Notes under the pieces: generated by a model
The model's input: only the letters and a program-made list of their open reading frames with translations
Databases searched by the model: none
What the model was told of the DNA's origin: nothing
Program-made: the position numbers and the translations under genes
Source of the DNA: Panopea generosa
Lineage: Eukaryota > Mollusca > Bivalvia > Adapedonta > Hiatellidae
Direction: 5' to 3'
NCBI GenBank assembly: GCA_029582155.1
Contig: CM055909.1
Location: 44,142,967 to 44,206,966, forward strand
Length of the DNA stretch: 64,000 nt
Shown here: piece after piece, positions 45,418 through 59,104 of the stretch
How the letters are laid out: the number at the start of each line of letters is the position of its first letter
How positions within the stretch are numbered: position 1 is the first letter of the stretch

Positions 45418-47411
45418 CAACTCTTACTTATGTATCGCCACACTGTTCAGATTAGATAATCGTTCGGCTTTCTCTACTTTTACCGCTCTCTGCTTTGGAT
45501 AATCTGTTCACCTTTATAAAAAAACATATATCTATTACTCCAAACGTACAATCATTTTTAATGATTTAATTTGGTATTAAATTGATAACATTAAATTGAC
45601 ATGATTTTATTCGTTTTCTTCTGACTGAGTTACTGTAGATGTACTTTGACTGCAATATACTCCTTGTTTAATTTTACAAGAGTTATTCCCACTTTTTTAG
45701 TCTACTTCCATTGTATATTCGTTTAATATCATGAACATATATTCTTTTTAAATGTCGGATAGTGTGTACGCCTGTTTCTGAGCATATGAAAATAATCAAA
45801 TCTGCAGAACTTCAAACAAATGTTGTTATATATACTAGGATTGTAGAGGCCACATTTTAAGTAATGTATATGACACTAAATCAATAATACAATACTTAAA
45901 TTGACACATTTATACAAAAATTAGTATGAGAATGTGATGAGCCGGTAAATTAGACGAGATTGAACGACTGAAATCACAAATTGTGTGTCTGTTGACGGAG
46001 ATTATATACCTGGTGTCATCATTTATATGTCTCTATAATTGTAATACGTATTAATATTGAAGCGTTTATTTGTCCGGTTAACGGATTGTATATATCATAG
46101 ACTTAACAATATGCTTAACTTTAAATTGCTTTAAATTCCGCCACCAACACAGCCGCAAACCCTTTCGAACAGAATATATAAACCAACCAAAACAGTATGT
46201 GTCTTATAAATCAGCCACATATATATGTGACATATTTATCAACCTTATATGTTTGATAGATCAAACGTATGTGTCTGTATATACTATGAGTATTCACTCT
46301 TATAGCTCGTGGAATTATGGTATAGATATGCGTTCAATGTTGGTTAATATTGAGTGTCAAAATAATGGCCAGAGTATCACTTATCCATAAAATAGCCATT
46401 TATTTTAAATGTTTGTGATTTTATTTTCTTTCTACTGTTTACCATAAGTTTAATTTTACGTACTTTACAAATAATGAAAATAGAAATAAAAGTATGTTAA
46501 GTTATATTGTATCTTAAAGTATCTTTATTCATACTGTGATTCTCAACGTCATAAAAGACAGCTTCGTTAATTACAATCGCCAAAAAGCACGTTAAACTGC
46601 AAAATTCCAAATCATTTACCTATTTCTGAACAGTGTAACATGCACGTGTCCTTTATACAATATAGCAAAATTTGCAAATACTCGTCGGGTGTTATTTTAT
46701 TTTAAACTTGTTTCATCGAATTATTATACCAGAAACTTTACATACAGCACTGCGTCAAGATCTAAATAATAAAGTGTATGAGCAACCGTAGAGTGATTAC
46801 GTTTACAAGCAGTAGTTAATCTCTCGGTGTCTCCAAGTCTATCCAAGTCTTTCAGATCAAAATAGAATCTTGGCGCCATTTCGTAACTTGCAAATTTTCG
46901 ATTAACTTTTACAGTCTGTGTCTTGGTTTTATCTTGTATCTTTGTGACATGATTAAAACTTCTGTGTCTAAATATTGATATCGCTAGAGACCACAATGGT
47001 GTATATTATGACAGTTGTCTTGTCACATTTTAATTCAAAAGATGTTTTAATGATTTGGTTGGTTATTGGTGTTCGTTTATTACTTGGTTAATGTTATAAT
47101 CATGTCTCCTTTAAGTGTTATTTTTTATTTTCAATATCAACAGGCAGTGCGTTCCAATGCGTATCATTTGACGAAAGTGTTGCAAGTTGTGTCGATTTAA
47201 ACCAATCCTTTATATTTATAGATTGTGTTCATCAAGATATGTCAAGCTATAATACTGGTAGTGACTCACGGGCCGTACGCCCATGTGACATATCCCCGAT
47301 AAAATTGAAATGATTGGTGTAAATTTATACGTAAGAACTTATACAAAAATTGAGCAGCTTTCCTCAGACATAATCCAATCAAAAATTACCTAAAGTGTAA
47401 TATAAAAGGTC
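45418..47411. other. No recognisable gene
   Basis: AT-rich. The stretch at about 46880-47130 is distantly related to 52560-52780 (shared gtcttggttttatctt- and catgtcctcttaaagttatt-like phrases), an old dispersed duplicate. Confidence 0.45.
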
Positions 47412-47571
47412 ACCTCTTTTAAGCAGTCACCTGTCTTTAGCAACCATATTTGTTATTTCACATTTATATGCTTTAAAAGCAAATTATCCTGCATTAAACA
47501 ACAACCAATCTTAAAGGTCACTTTTGCTCCTTCCCTTGACTGGCTGCTTAAGACAGGTTTGACTGTATAGC
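47412..47571. mobile_element. Eroded second copy of the TA-flanked MITE
   Basis: Retains aaggtcacctcttttaagca, ccttcccttgactggctgct and the right end agacaggtttgactgta. The left terminal repeat is lost. Confidence 0.7.
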
Positions 47572-48630
47572 TAAAGTGTATATATAACACCAACTTGTTC
47601 AAGCAACGTATTTTGCTAAGTACAATGGATTTTAAAATATTTTAAGCAAAAGGACATAACATTGACCTCTTTTAACATTTTCTCAAGCTGTTAAATGATT
47701 CAAAGACGTCAATTCCTAACGCAAACAAAATCAGCGCCACCTTTGCTTACCTTTGCCCAAAACTATAAAACACAAAAAATGGACCAAATTAGTCTTATAT
47801 ATTAACCATACGCGTTCTCCAGACATGCAATAATTGCACTTATATGCTTCTAATAGAGTTTTATGCACATTGTTGATTAGTCTATACTGTCACTTTATAG
47901 CAAATGCTATAACAAACATAATAAATCCACATTTACTCTTGAGAAGTTGTTCTTTTTATTGCCTTATCCTGTTAATTGATTTAAGTTTATTGTAATGTAT
48001 GCAAATAAAAATACAAATCATTGTATATATATATATATTGCATTAATAGCCAGCTTCTTATCCAAATTACAAAACATATAAATTAGAGAAACTTTTTCCT
48101 ATAACGCAAACATACGCCAACACCGTAAAACAGCCTTTGCTGACAAAGTTGAATATTACAATGTAAGTACAACTGAACCGTATATTGCGTGAACCTTATG
48201 CCTAGTATTAATTATAGGGAATCATTCACAGTGTTTTTATATAAAAATTATGGCGAAGTGTACTTCAGGAACACTGAACACATTACAAATGGTTCTAAAA
48301 GTGACTTGTTTGCACATATAGTCCTCTGCTGGTCCAAACGTGCAGGAAAAAAACACGGATTGGGGTTGACCAGATTGCTTTTGCGCAGTTTCGATGGTTT
48401 GATGATACCTCTTTATTTTTGACAATTATGCGCATTTTTGCAGTATTGTCTCGCCACGACGAATGAGAGACGAGATTAAGGTGTTGCTTTTCCGTCGACG
48501 GCGGCGGCGGCGTCAAACATTTATATTTAGCTCAAACGTTAAGTTTTCGTTTTTACACTATTTCAACAAGTACAAGTGCTAGGACACTCATACTTGGATC
48601 ATAGTTACAACTAACACCTTGCATTAAATA
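47572..48630. other. No recognisable gene
   Basis: AT-rich; a TA run near 48024-48038 and a short CGG run at 48497-48510 followed by tttatatttagctcaa, which resembles the repeat starts at 53080-53300. Confidence 0.5.
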
Positions 48631-48644
48631 ATGCAGACAAATGC

Positions 48645-48835
48645 TGAAAACTTTTTTTTGTTTTTAATTTATTTAAAAAAAAAAAAATCCTTTTTTATTT
48701 TTATTTTTTTCATCCTTTTTTTTTATTTTTTTAATATGTTTTACTTAGAAATATATATATATATATATTTATATTTTTTTTTTTAAATATTTTTTTTTTA
48801 ATTTTTTTTTCTATGAATATGTTTTACTTAGAAAT
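48645..48835. repeat. T-rich low-complexity stretch with duplicated core
   Basis: Long T/A runs with a TA run at about 48751-48768. The 20-mer-like block aatatgttttacttagaaat occurs twice (about 48734 and 48818). Confidence 0.85.
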
Positions 48836-49776
48836 ACTGGTTAAAGTTTTGTGTGCAACTACCATCAAATTCATATCTCAAAAATCATTAAATGTATTTG
48901 ATCGAAACTTCGCACAATACTTCCTACAATATTTCTTAGTCATTAAACTTACTACATTTAACAAGTTAGATAACTCTTGCATGAATATAAAATTTTAATT
49001 TTGTCTCTCCCATGTGTGTATTAACGGTCAATGCGGACACGGCGAGACATATCATCCGCGAAATTCTTGTATTGCTACACATTTTTAAACTGCTATACCT
49101 TCATCCAACATTACGCAATGTCAACCAACGTTATAAGACCTCATAAGAATGTTCTCATATGTGCAAATAAACATGAACATTTTAAGCTTTTTCAAAAAAA
49201 AAGGCACATCCGCTTCACACAGTTCATATTAATTGGGCGCAGGAATCTTGCCCTACCATCACTAAGAGGAGGTAAATTGTATGTACCGAGTACTCAAATT
49301 AAGGTCCAAATTACAACATTGTGCTTGAGCATGATTGTGTTATCAGCAAAGTGATGAAGGCTACAAAACACATATCTTAAACAAACACTAATTAAATTCG
49401 TGGAATATATTTACATGTATGTCTTTAACTGTTTGAATATTTCCCATTAAACATTATTTTGTTTCCATTTGTACATATAAGCATGCGCTGCATCTGTAAT
49501 TGATATTCCTTTTATTCGTTTTGGTTGTGACATCATAAAAAACTTAAATGTCTAAAAAATGAATACAAATCGTGTTATTAAATTCGTAAGCTTTGGCCGG
49601 TAAGCCATGCGTCTGCCTATATCTGTCCAGTGGTACAGAGGATCGCGCCTGCGGAGATAGATGTGCTTTAGTGCGGATCTACCTTCAAGTATCACATGAA
49701 AGAGTAGGAAGGTTAACTGCTCCTCTGTTAGGTGTCATGACATTAGACACATATACCGTATCACTAATAAAGATTA
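48836..49776. other. No recognisable gene
   Basis: Small ORFs (49031-49354, 49593-49850) lack recognisable domains. Part of 49690-49770 resembles a SINE family 1 tail. Confidence 0.4.
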
Positions 49777-50245
49777 TTTCACAGTGTCTCGGTTGCGCCA
49801 TCAGTTTTTTAATGATTCTTACGCTTAAAAACAAGGCCTATGTAGTTTAGTTTTAAAATATTTCAAAATGATTCATAATAGCTGTAATTTCTTGCTGCAG
49901 ATGAGTAGAGCAAAAGTTGGTATAGCATATACTGCAATAAGACATCACTGGTGTAAAAAAGTGACATTAATAGGATTTCACCATATGCATGTATGTATAT
50001 ATATATATATATATGTATTTATGAGCATTTGACTTCTTTTTTCAAAGAAAAACAACAACAAAAAAAAACACACCAAAACAACGTGGTCAACCTGCCAGTT
50101 ATTGTGCGTTGTATGTGGGTTTACATTCCTGCTATGAAAATAAAAACTGACAAAAAAATTCTATGTGAAATTCTTGGTTCACCATAGAAATCCTAGACCT
50201 TATTGTATATGGAACAAAGAACAAAATTCAACTGTGTAGTGAGAC
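49777..50245 (+). mobile_element. MITE family with ends like gtctcactacacagt (copy 2)
   Basis: Same interior as copy 1 (gatgagtagagcaaaagttg, aagacatcactggtgt). It carries a TA-run expansion at about 49994-50014 and an A-rich insertion near 50045-50070. The right end actgtgtagtgagac is well kept, the left end eroded. Confidence 0.8.
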
Positions 50246-53060
50246 CTATACTGCGGCTTTTCTGCAATGGATTTCTCACTTGAAAAAAGTACGTTTTATT
50301 CAATAAAGAGTACTTTGAAGGATTGCACTAATCAAAACTGTTCTGAAATAAGAAACTCGTACATATTAAACACATCTGTATGGTCTTTGTCTCAATAATT
50401 TCTGATTGTCCCTCGTAAGTATGATAAAACTAACATACTAGTTTGCAAAGACGTCAAGCTGAAAACGCAAGACATTCATGAAGTTGATGTGATTTCCACT
50501 GTCCAAGCAAAATGTCCGAAATAAAAGATAGTTAAAAGTAAAAGAGAAAAATGGCTCAGCATATGAAATGGAAGAACTTTAAAATAAGTATTTCTACTTT
50601 GACATAACTTTAGATAAAATACGAATCACTTTAGATAAGCTGAGACTATGGATTTATCACTTCTGTAAGTATCTAAATTACTCAATTCTAGCACTATAAA
50701 ATATATGTTATCTGTCAATTGGTGAGGGCTATTGCCAAAACAAACAATCCGATCTTTTTTTTTGTATCTAACTATTTAAATACTTAATACCAAACAATAA
50801 GTAGGCACCGTTTCATCGATTAACTATCCTTTCAGGGCGCTGATTGATCTTTATGGCATGATTAAAACTTTGAGTGTTTCTATAATGACATCGCTAAACA
50901 TTATTGAGACCAAATATAGTTGCTCTATAGACCTGAACTATATTCTCATTTAAAGAATTTTAAGGTGAATGTTTTCCGGTATTGATGCATTTCGAATTGC
51001 AAATTTTTAGCAAGCAAAACGAATTTTACATTAAAAGTGGCATAACCAGTATTTGAATATGTTTCTTTTTAAAACAAAGAAATGAAGATAAACATTTTCA
51101 AGGATTCCCATGGCCTTCAATACATGCTTTATAACGGCCGGTACCTCTGTTAAACGCGAAGAAATCGTGTTTTTAATCTAAATTTACTGATCAGTAATAG
51201 TAATATGCAAATTAACTGTTCCGTTGACGGAAATTGTTGTAAAGCTTTTTGATTCAATTATATAAACTCAGCCTCGATTATTAGGACGGCCGCAAGACAT
51301 GTGTAAAAATACAAATGCATATTGTACAAATATTCTTCTCAATAATGTTGGAACATATTTGTTCATACGAGAAAATGGATATTGAGCGTTGTAGAAAAGA
51401 AATGTTGCTTAGGAATTAACAAAAAATGAGTGAAGCAAAATTCCAACTTAACTGCTTACTCGGATTTAGTCGACGATTCCAGGAAAATTTCGAAAGTTTG
51501 CGAATATAGGCACAGTGCCACCATTGGAAAAAAGGAAGTGCTTCCGTGGGGTAATCTTATAATTGCGGTTATAAATAATCCTTATTTCTTCTTCTTTAAA
51601 AATGCATTTTCCTTATTTTATGTGCTATTTTTTTATTTGAATGGCATTATTGATGTGTTTCGAGCATTTTGAAAGCGTTGTCATGTTTAAATTGTGAATT
51701 TAGAAATTAAAATTGATGCTTGGAAATTGGGGTATGAATACATGATTTTAAAAGTCTACTTTCACTTTGTCAACTTCTTACATTTGGGTCTCTCTATGAA
51801 TGACAAGTCTTCAAACTTTTATTATTTACTATAGAATAAAGAACAAAAATCAATGGTGGGGTTACACCATATAGCTGAGATCACATATATACTAAATTAT
51901 TTATGATATTCCATGGATCTGGTCTTATTAAAATAACGGTGTTTTGCACCATAAATAATCCAGATAGGCACATTTTATGTTAATTACTACAATTATATCA
52001 GCTTTTCATTAAATCTAAAGAGTATAAAATACTGGTTATGTCGCTTAAAAAGATTTGCACTTAAAATAAGTATTTTTCCTGTTAATCAATATAATAGTGT
52101 AGTTTTGTTTTGAGCCATTAAAAATGTAAATAGAAACATCAAATTTTACAGTCATTGCTTTTAATAGCAGATTCGTTATCGAATATTATCGTTATTCATT
52201 AAAGAAATACAGTTTGCTGCAACTTAAATCGCCCGCCAACCACATAAAACCGCATTCCTACTTAAAATTGAATATATCTTACATAGCATTGAATCGTTTC
52301 CTAAAATATTTTATTGTGTAATCAGTTTTAACGATGTATTGTGTGCTCACACTTAGATTCTTCCAATATCCAAACACAAAACCATGACAGTAAATCATAT
52401 GTTATCAGTGGCTTGACAAAGGCCACAAGAATGAATTGCCAAAACAAATAACGATTAAATTCTCGGATTTTATTTATGTTTCCAACTGTTCAGCTGTTTA
52501 AGAACAAACAGTGTCTTGACGCCAATGTGGGATCATGCGATTATCATGTGATTTAGCATATGCTTTACCCATCGTCTATTTACTTTCTTTGTCTTGGTTG
52601 TATCTTTGATCCTTATTGATTAAAACTTGAATATTGCCTAAAGACGATGGTGATGTAAATTAGTGTCACAACTCGTATTATGTTTAAAATGCTTCAAGAG
52701 TTCAACTAATGGCTTGGATTGATCACTGGTTTCTAAAAGCTATTCTTAAATTATGGACATGTCCTCTTAAAGTTATTTAAATGAGGCCATCCGTTACATT
52801 TTTACATTTTCACATTGGAACATTTAACAATATTGTGACAATTTGTGCAAATACAATTTCATTATGTATGTAAACTGTTGTATCGGTATAATTGTGATGA
52901 TACATATAGAAAATTGTTAATATGTATCAAGACGTATTGGCAACGTCTTTGTTACATGTAGCTGTTCGAATTAAAGGTCAATTACAACCATGATATAATG
53001 ACTCTATCTTTGGTAGGACGTTTTATAAGCTCGTCTTTTTGAAATAAAACGAAGAGCTAT
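50246..53060. other. No recognisable gene
   Basis: Long AT-rich stretch. The 80-codon ORF at 51430-51672 ends in a Phe-rich hydrophobic run but has no family match I can name. Old dispersed duplicates with 46.9-47.1 kb and 49.3-49.5 kb are suspected near 52340-52780. Confidence 0.45.
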
Positions 53061-53064
53061 TGCC

Positions 53065-53485
53065 ATGGCCCTGGCGTCGTCGTCGTCGTCGTTGTCGTTG
53101 TCGTCGTCCGTTGGTTAAAGTTCTATGTTTAGCTCAGCGTTTCCTCTGTTTCTGAAGAAACAACTCATGTAACGGTGACTTAATTCCATAAACACATTCA
53201 TATCGTGTAATACAAACAATGTTTATAGCTAACATACCTAAATTTACATACTTTCGGCTCTAAAACCTTCGGTTAAAGTGTTTTGTTTAGCTCGGGTTTG
53301 GTTAAAGTTTTATGTTAAGCTCAGCATTTTCTCTGTTTCTGAACAAACAACTCATGTTTTGGTGACTAAACTTCATAAACACATTTATATTAAGTTGTCG
53401 AAACAATGTATATTGCTACTTACATAAATTTCCATACTTTGGACTTTAAAACCTTTGGCTAAAGTTTTTTGTTTAGCTGTTTTGT
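53065..53485. repeat. GTC triplet run and two roughly 180-bp repeat units
   Basis: cgtcgtcgtcgtcgtcgttg at about 53074-53110, followed by two related units starting ggttaaagttttatgtt (about 53110 and 53292). Both contain ctctgtttctga, aacaactcatgt and cataaacacatt. Confidence 0.85.
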
Positions 53486-54545
53486 TTTTTTAAATCAATT
53501 TTATTTTTCAGTAAAAATATTAATTCTGTTATCTGATCACCATCAACTAAAAAAAGTTTCCATCACTGATATGACCTATTTAATGGACTTTCCTGCCCGA
53601 TCCCAACCAAGACCCCCACCCTGCTGCCCATATTTTTTTGTTTAAATTTGTTTTGCATTAAATCAAATACTCTGTCCCATTTCAACTTTATTACCGATCC
53701 AAAGACCCTCATCCCTACCCCACCCGACCCAACCCCGCCCATTTTTTTTCAAAATTTTGTTTTGTATTTAATCAAATACTCTGCCCCATTTCAACTTTGT
53801 TACCAACCCAAAGACCCTCACCCCTACCCCCACCCCCTCCACCCATCCTCTCCCATTTATCAAATACTATGCCCCATTTCAACCTTATTACAGACCACAA
53901 GAACCTCAACCCTATTTTTTTTTAATTAAATACTTTGCCCCAGTTCAACTTTGTTACTGACCCCAAAGACAACCCCCTCCATTTTTTTCTTTTAAATTTT
54001 GTTTTATGTTGAATTTAATACTATTCTGCCCCTTTGTTACCAACCCCAAGACCTCCTACCCCCACCAATGGATTTCTTAAAATTTTGTTCTGTATTGAAG
54101 TAGATACACTGCCCCTTTTCAACTTTGTTACTAACCCCAAGACACACTTTTCCTCCAACTTTTTATTTTATTTTATGAAACTAAACAGTCTTGTTTATTT
54201 AACTTACATACACCCCCATAGTCACACCCAGATTTTGAAATTAAATTAAATACATTACAGTTTAAATACTGGCTAGTTTGCCTTAGCCAGACATAGACAA
54301 AGTGTGTAATCTGCCCTAATAGTCCTAGTTGCACTTACATGTTTCTACTTTTTGGCTAATATGAAAGATTCTGTTCTGTGATCGACAAGGCTAGAATACT
54401 CGAGTTAACGCTGTTCTTAGACATCTCTTTTTTTTTTTGTGATTTTTTAAATCTGTTTTATTTTTTCAGTGTAATATTGATTTTTTAAACTAATCACCAT
54501 CAAGTTTAAAAAGTTTACTTCACTGACTTTGACTTACATAATAGA
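53486..54545. mobile_element. Composite repeat element with a pyrimidine-rich minisatellite (copy 2)
   Basis: Carries the same minisatellite (caaatactctgccccatttc and neighbours, about seven units at 53590-54250) and the same tail (taatagtcctagttgcactt, cgagttaacgctgttctt) as 31668-32430. It is also bracketed by a direct repeat: tttttcagtaaaaatatta with gatcaccatcaa near 53510 recurs in diverged form near 54465 about 950 bp on. Confidence 0.7.
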
Positions 54546-54639
54546 TTTGGAAAAAAGACGAGCGCCTGCACCCGCTTGCTGTGCTCTTGTTACTGTTTAC
54601 AAACATGTATATCGTATGACACACATATTGATTGGCCAG

Positions 54640-55050
54640 AAACTTCATCGGTGTTCAGTTCGGGTAGAAAACTCCGTCTCGAGTAACAAAATAGTTTTGG
54701 CGGAAATATTTTCATTAAATCGAGCCTATGCAAGATCATTTAGATAATAACTTGAACTATAAATGATGAAACGTATCCTTGGTGGGACGTTCTACAACTA
54801 TATATGATGAAACGTGTCCTTGGTGGGACGTTCTACAACTATATATGATGAAACGTGTCCTTGGTGGAACGTTCAACAACTATATGATGAAACTTATCCT
54901 TGATGGGACGTTCTACAACTATATATGATGAAACGTTCCCTTGGTGGGACGTTTTACAACTATATAATTTATATCGTAAAATGCACATCATTATTTGTCG
55001 GAAACTTCGTCGGTTTTCAGTTCGGTTAGAAAAATTCGTCCCGAGGACTA
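54640..55050. repeat. 42-bp tandem array (five units) flanked by a direct repeat
   Basis: Unit tatatgatgaaacgtgtcct then tggtgggacgttctacaac at 54758-54966, period 42. It is bracketed by related blocks at about 54635-54690 and 54990-55045 (gaaacttcatcggtgttcag versus gaaacttcgtcggttttcag). Confidence 0.9.
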
Positions 55051-58027
55051 TCTAAATTTCTTTCAGTTCGGCTTGAAAAATTCTAATATTCTTGATGTAT
55101 GTAAGATTTCATTTACTCTAGCACTCTGTATTAGTCATTTTGGCGAGTATTTACCCTTACCCGATGATATACACGCTTATTCATAATTCAGTAACAATCA
55201 GGAACATTTGTATAGTTACACCGCGGTCTGCTCAAATATCTAAATCATATAAATTACGTTGCAGGAGTAAATACAACATGGCATAGGCCTACTGTTTTCT
55301 ACATTATCTAGTGGAGTTTACTTACCGAGCGAGACAACTAAATGACGTCAGATGAGCACTGTAAATTACGTCATCATGAGATGTTGACGTCATATAATGA
55401 CTGACGAAACGTAATATCGATGAGCGTAATTTTCGCATATTGATTAAATGCTTTTTGTAGAGAAAACCAATACATTTTACATGGCAAAGGTGATAAGAGA
55501 TATATCAAATAGCTTTCGCGATTATTTATTGTAATATCTTTAATTCGTTTTAACTGAACAGAAACGATATAATGCTCAGAAGAATATGCTTGTCAATTCG
55601 TTATATAAATGCAATACAATGCAAAAAATGCACTCTGATAAGATCTCATAGTAATTATATATTGCTGACAAAACATTTGAAAGGACCCATTTATATATGT
55701 ATAAACAAAATGTTTACTTCCCTTTGAGAAGGTAATGATGAGTCCCCTTTTATATAAAATAAACGCCCTTTTTTGGCTTTGGCGACCTGTATTTTGATTG
55801 GTTAGAATGTTTTGAAACACTACATATTATATGTTGTTAACTGAACAGTTACTTTGCATGTGCATGATAACAGTTTATAGCATTTGACTGAAAACTAACA
55901 CCCCATTCATTGTATTGGATAAAGAACACAGCATATTGTGAAGTATCTAGATAGGAAACTATTGCATATGAATACAGTTTAAAGTATGTGAAGGACAAAA
56001 GAAATATCGCATACGGCCAAGTGTTGAATGGTGTTTAGCATTGCTTTCAACAATGTTGAAGTCATATCGTGACGGCATCTACTTGAGGCAATCTCATTAA
56101 AATCATCTCCTATTTACGCTACGCATAGGATCTGAGGACAACCGATTGCAGGTCACGTTCAGACGACCTTTCCGCCAGCCAATCAGAACCTTGCTTTCAC
56201 GTTTTTGAAAGTGAAAGTAAAAGTCTATATTTACCAAAAAAATCTATATTTAGAATTTTCGCGTGTTCTAGTTCTTATGACGACCGCATCATGGCTACGC
56301 AGAAATAAAATTACGTTCCGTAAATTGTAAAATATCTGGTTTTAGAGCGGCGGACGAAGTGGTCTTTGCTCTGGTTTTAAATGTTTTATTTTAAATTTGC
56401 TCAAAGCATCATTTAAAACTTCGTCAATTGACGCCATTTTGAAGGTTAAGCCAAACGGTTGTTGAAACGAGTCCTCTGATTGGTGGATCTAAAAATAGCT
56501 TGGTGGATCTAAAAATAGCGATATTTGAAATCCAATTAAACAAGAAAATGAATTCGAATGGATCGCCATCAGATCTTACATTTATGGAAGATCGTGTACT
56601 TTAGTCAGATTGCTACTTGAGACAGTATGAGCGCTGCCAAACTGGGGTATCATGCCGAAGACACATAGTATGATAGCCCACCCATTTACATTATACTGAC
56701 ATACTGACTCCGGGCCGACCAGACGAGGAAGCGTGTTGTTTATTTCTTAAAATTTTGGTATGACCTAGAACACGGTTGCGGTGAATAAGGTCAAACACAA
56801 TTATATTGATCATTGTATAAAGTATTTTGGTACATTCATTGAATAAACAATTATATGTTACATAGTTATGACACACGTTTTCCATATAGAAACTACACAT
56901 GAATATCGATAAAAAACAGATTTAATTAAAATTTAATAAATATTTAAAATAGTATATTGTAATATTATAACATTGCAATACAAATACCTTTGATTCTAAT
57001 CAATAAATATAATCAATATGTTCATAATAATTCATTTGATCTTACGTGGCTATATTCACAATGTAATTAAATACTCTTTTATTGTATGCCCTTTTATTCA
57101 AGCTGATCTATAATTATAAAATATATTATACGTCTTAAACATACAATAAAGTAATCAAAGATCAATACGATCATAGAATAACATTGCTCTTGCACGACAA
57201 CGCGAGCGACACTCGGAGGTCAGGTGTAGAACATATCGTACATGGTGATTGAATCAAAGCGATAATAAAATCCTGATTTGTTAACTGCAAAACCATCAAT
57301 GACATGTCATTTTGACGTGAGTATCGATGTTCGAAAGATAGCGCGACTAGCGGAGCTTTAGTATAGTATCGGCTACGCATAAACTATAATTTCAAACAGT
57401 CTGTGGTAGCGATTATAAGCATGTGTTATGGTTAAACCGTTTGTTATGTTCTTTAAGTGTCGTTAATAAATTAATTGTAAAGTTTACATAGCTGATATCT
57501 GATATAGGGTTTACACAGTTGTCTTATTTAAATTGTGAGCTTAACCCTTGCTTGTTAGATGTTTGTCTAAGAAAGTATCCGACTGGATTTTAGAAGAAAA
57601 ATATGTGAAATAATGTTTGTTAACATTGTTTATGGATTATAATGGGGCACGTTTATACAAGGTGATCGGTTGTAATGAATTTCTCTATATGCTACGTACC
57701 AATATTGATAGGTTGGTCCGTTTAATTCTCTTTTGTAAATATAGAAGTAACGGTTGCACTTTACTTTAAAAAAAGATTCAGCAGTTCACTCTCGTCTAAT
57801 ACAGAACAAAAACACACAACTGCTTTTTCTTATCTTGTATAAACAGTTAGACATATTTGGAACAATAAAATGAGATAAATAACATTACTACGACTGCATA
57901 TCACGTGGGATCAAATTTATTTTTGATTCAATGTCGATCTCAATGCACGAATTTTAACGATGGATTATCTGGGAGATAGGATTGAAAATAACATCTTTTA
58001 AATGAAATAAAAAAAAACAATATTGGA
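55051..58027. other. No recognisable gene
   Basis: AT-rich sequence with a cluster of CRE-like sites at 55343-55392 and a 20-bp direct duplication, tggtggatctaaaaatagc, at about 56481 and 56501. Minus ORFs at 55593, 56691 and 57171 (69-75 codons) show no domain. Confidence 0.5.
55343..55392. promoter_or_regulatory. Cluster of three CRE/ATF-like sites
   Basis: tgacgtca at 55343-55350 and 55385-55392 are perfect CRE palindromes, with ttacgtca at 55366-55373 between. Three in 50 bp is more than expected by chance in AT-rich DNA. No gene start is visible beside them, so function is speculative. Confidence 0.3.
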
Positions 58028-58085
58028 ATGACATCATCTGGAAAACATATTGTATACTTCATCATCATTCTCTCTATCTCATACG
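58028..58085 (+). CDS. Possible first exon encoding a signal peptide
   Basis: ATG at 58028 begins MTSSGKHIVYFIIILSISY, a hydrophobic signal-peptide-like stretch, and the frame runs into a near-perfect donor, tacg|gtgagt, at 58086 (phase 1). A phase 1 intron just after the signal peptide is typical of animal secreted and GPI-anchored proteins. No downstream exon could be recognised: the ORF at about 60556-60716 behind a good acceptor (tttctgttctag) has the wrong phase (2) for direct joining. The gene may continue outside the window, or this may be chance. Confidence 0.35.
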
Positions 58086-58177
58086 GTGAGTTATGTTATC
58101 ATTTTGTATTAAAGATTATAGTAGAACTAAATGGTTTATTGTGCGTATATATTGTATATGCAATATTGTGGCAATGC

Positions 58178-58240
58178 TTAACGTCTCACTACACAGTAGC
58201 GCCCATTTTTATCCACCGTGACGGTATCATGATTCTTCAC
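58178..58240 (+). mobile_element. Left-end fragment of the gtctcactacacagt MITE family
   Basis: gtctcactacacagtagcgc followed by ccaccgtgacggtatcatga and attctt matches the left end of the copies at 41421 and 63972 (reversed). The rest of the element is absent. Confidence 0.65.
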
Positions 58241-58510
58241 AATATATATATGAACATGTGTGTGTGGGTGTTTGTGCGTGCGTGCGTGCCGATGCCATGA
58301 TGCCCAACCCTTTGCAGATATCGCTTTTGCTAGTGATAATAGTTTCGCCCGCGTTGTTATGCGATACCGAAACTAAAACGTTTATTTCAAAAGCTTAATT
58401 AATACATGAATTACATTGAGAGACATTCAATAGAAAAATAACTAGGCAGATTGTTTGGTTCATAATCATTAACGAAAAACCATCACATACATATTCTAAA
58501 CTGACCTATT

Positions 58511-58558
58511 TATGTGTCGACGTGCCGTAAAACACCATTCATTCATTCATTCATTATT
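58511..58558 (+). mobile_element. SINE-like 3-prime end with ATTC repeats
   Basis: gtgtcgacgtgccgtaaaac then caccattcattcattcattc, the same end as near 39860. Confidence 0.55.
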
Positions 58559-59104
58559 CTAAACTGAACATATCGATTAGATAATGCTCTGAAATTATCA
58601 CAGCTTTTTTCTTTATCTTTCGGTATTATACCATTGGTTTATAACCTCTTATGCTGAATCAAGCGTCTGTATCATGAGGCGATTATACCAGACAACTTAA
58701 ATCATCATTTAAGTTTGATTAACGTAATACCCAATAGCCACTAACAACATCTATGGAAAACATATTTATCCATGATAGAGTCTGGTTTTATTATAACAAA
58801 TTGAAATTTAATAACAATCTTAATGCAATAAGCGATTTATTATATTTATAAATGTTTTTGATAATACAGTTTGAATTTCTTGTGCTTTTAAGTAATTTTT
58901 CTTTACATTTTAAAAAACATTTCTTATATAAGAAAAAAAACAAGACGACCATCACAAATGTTAACACAATTTAGTCCCTACATCATTCATCTTTAGATAA
59001 GGAGTATGATAGCTGCATAGCTGTATATATACGTCTATTTATATTTTTGAAACAAGCTTCATAAGAAACGTTTATTCAATTTCGATATAAAATTATTTGA
59101 CAAG
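58559..59104. other. Nothing recognised
   Basis: AT-rich spacer. Confidence 0.5.
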
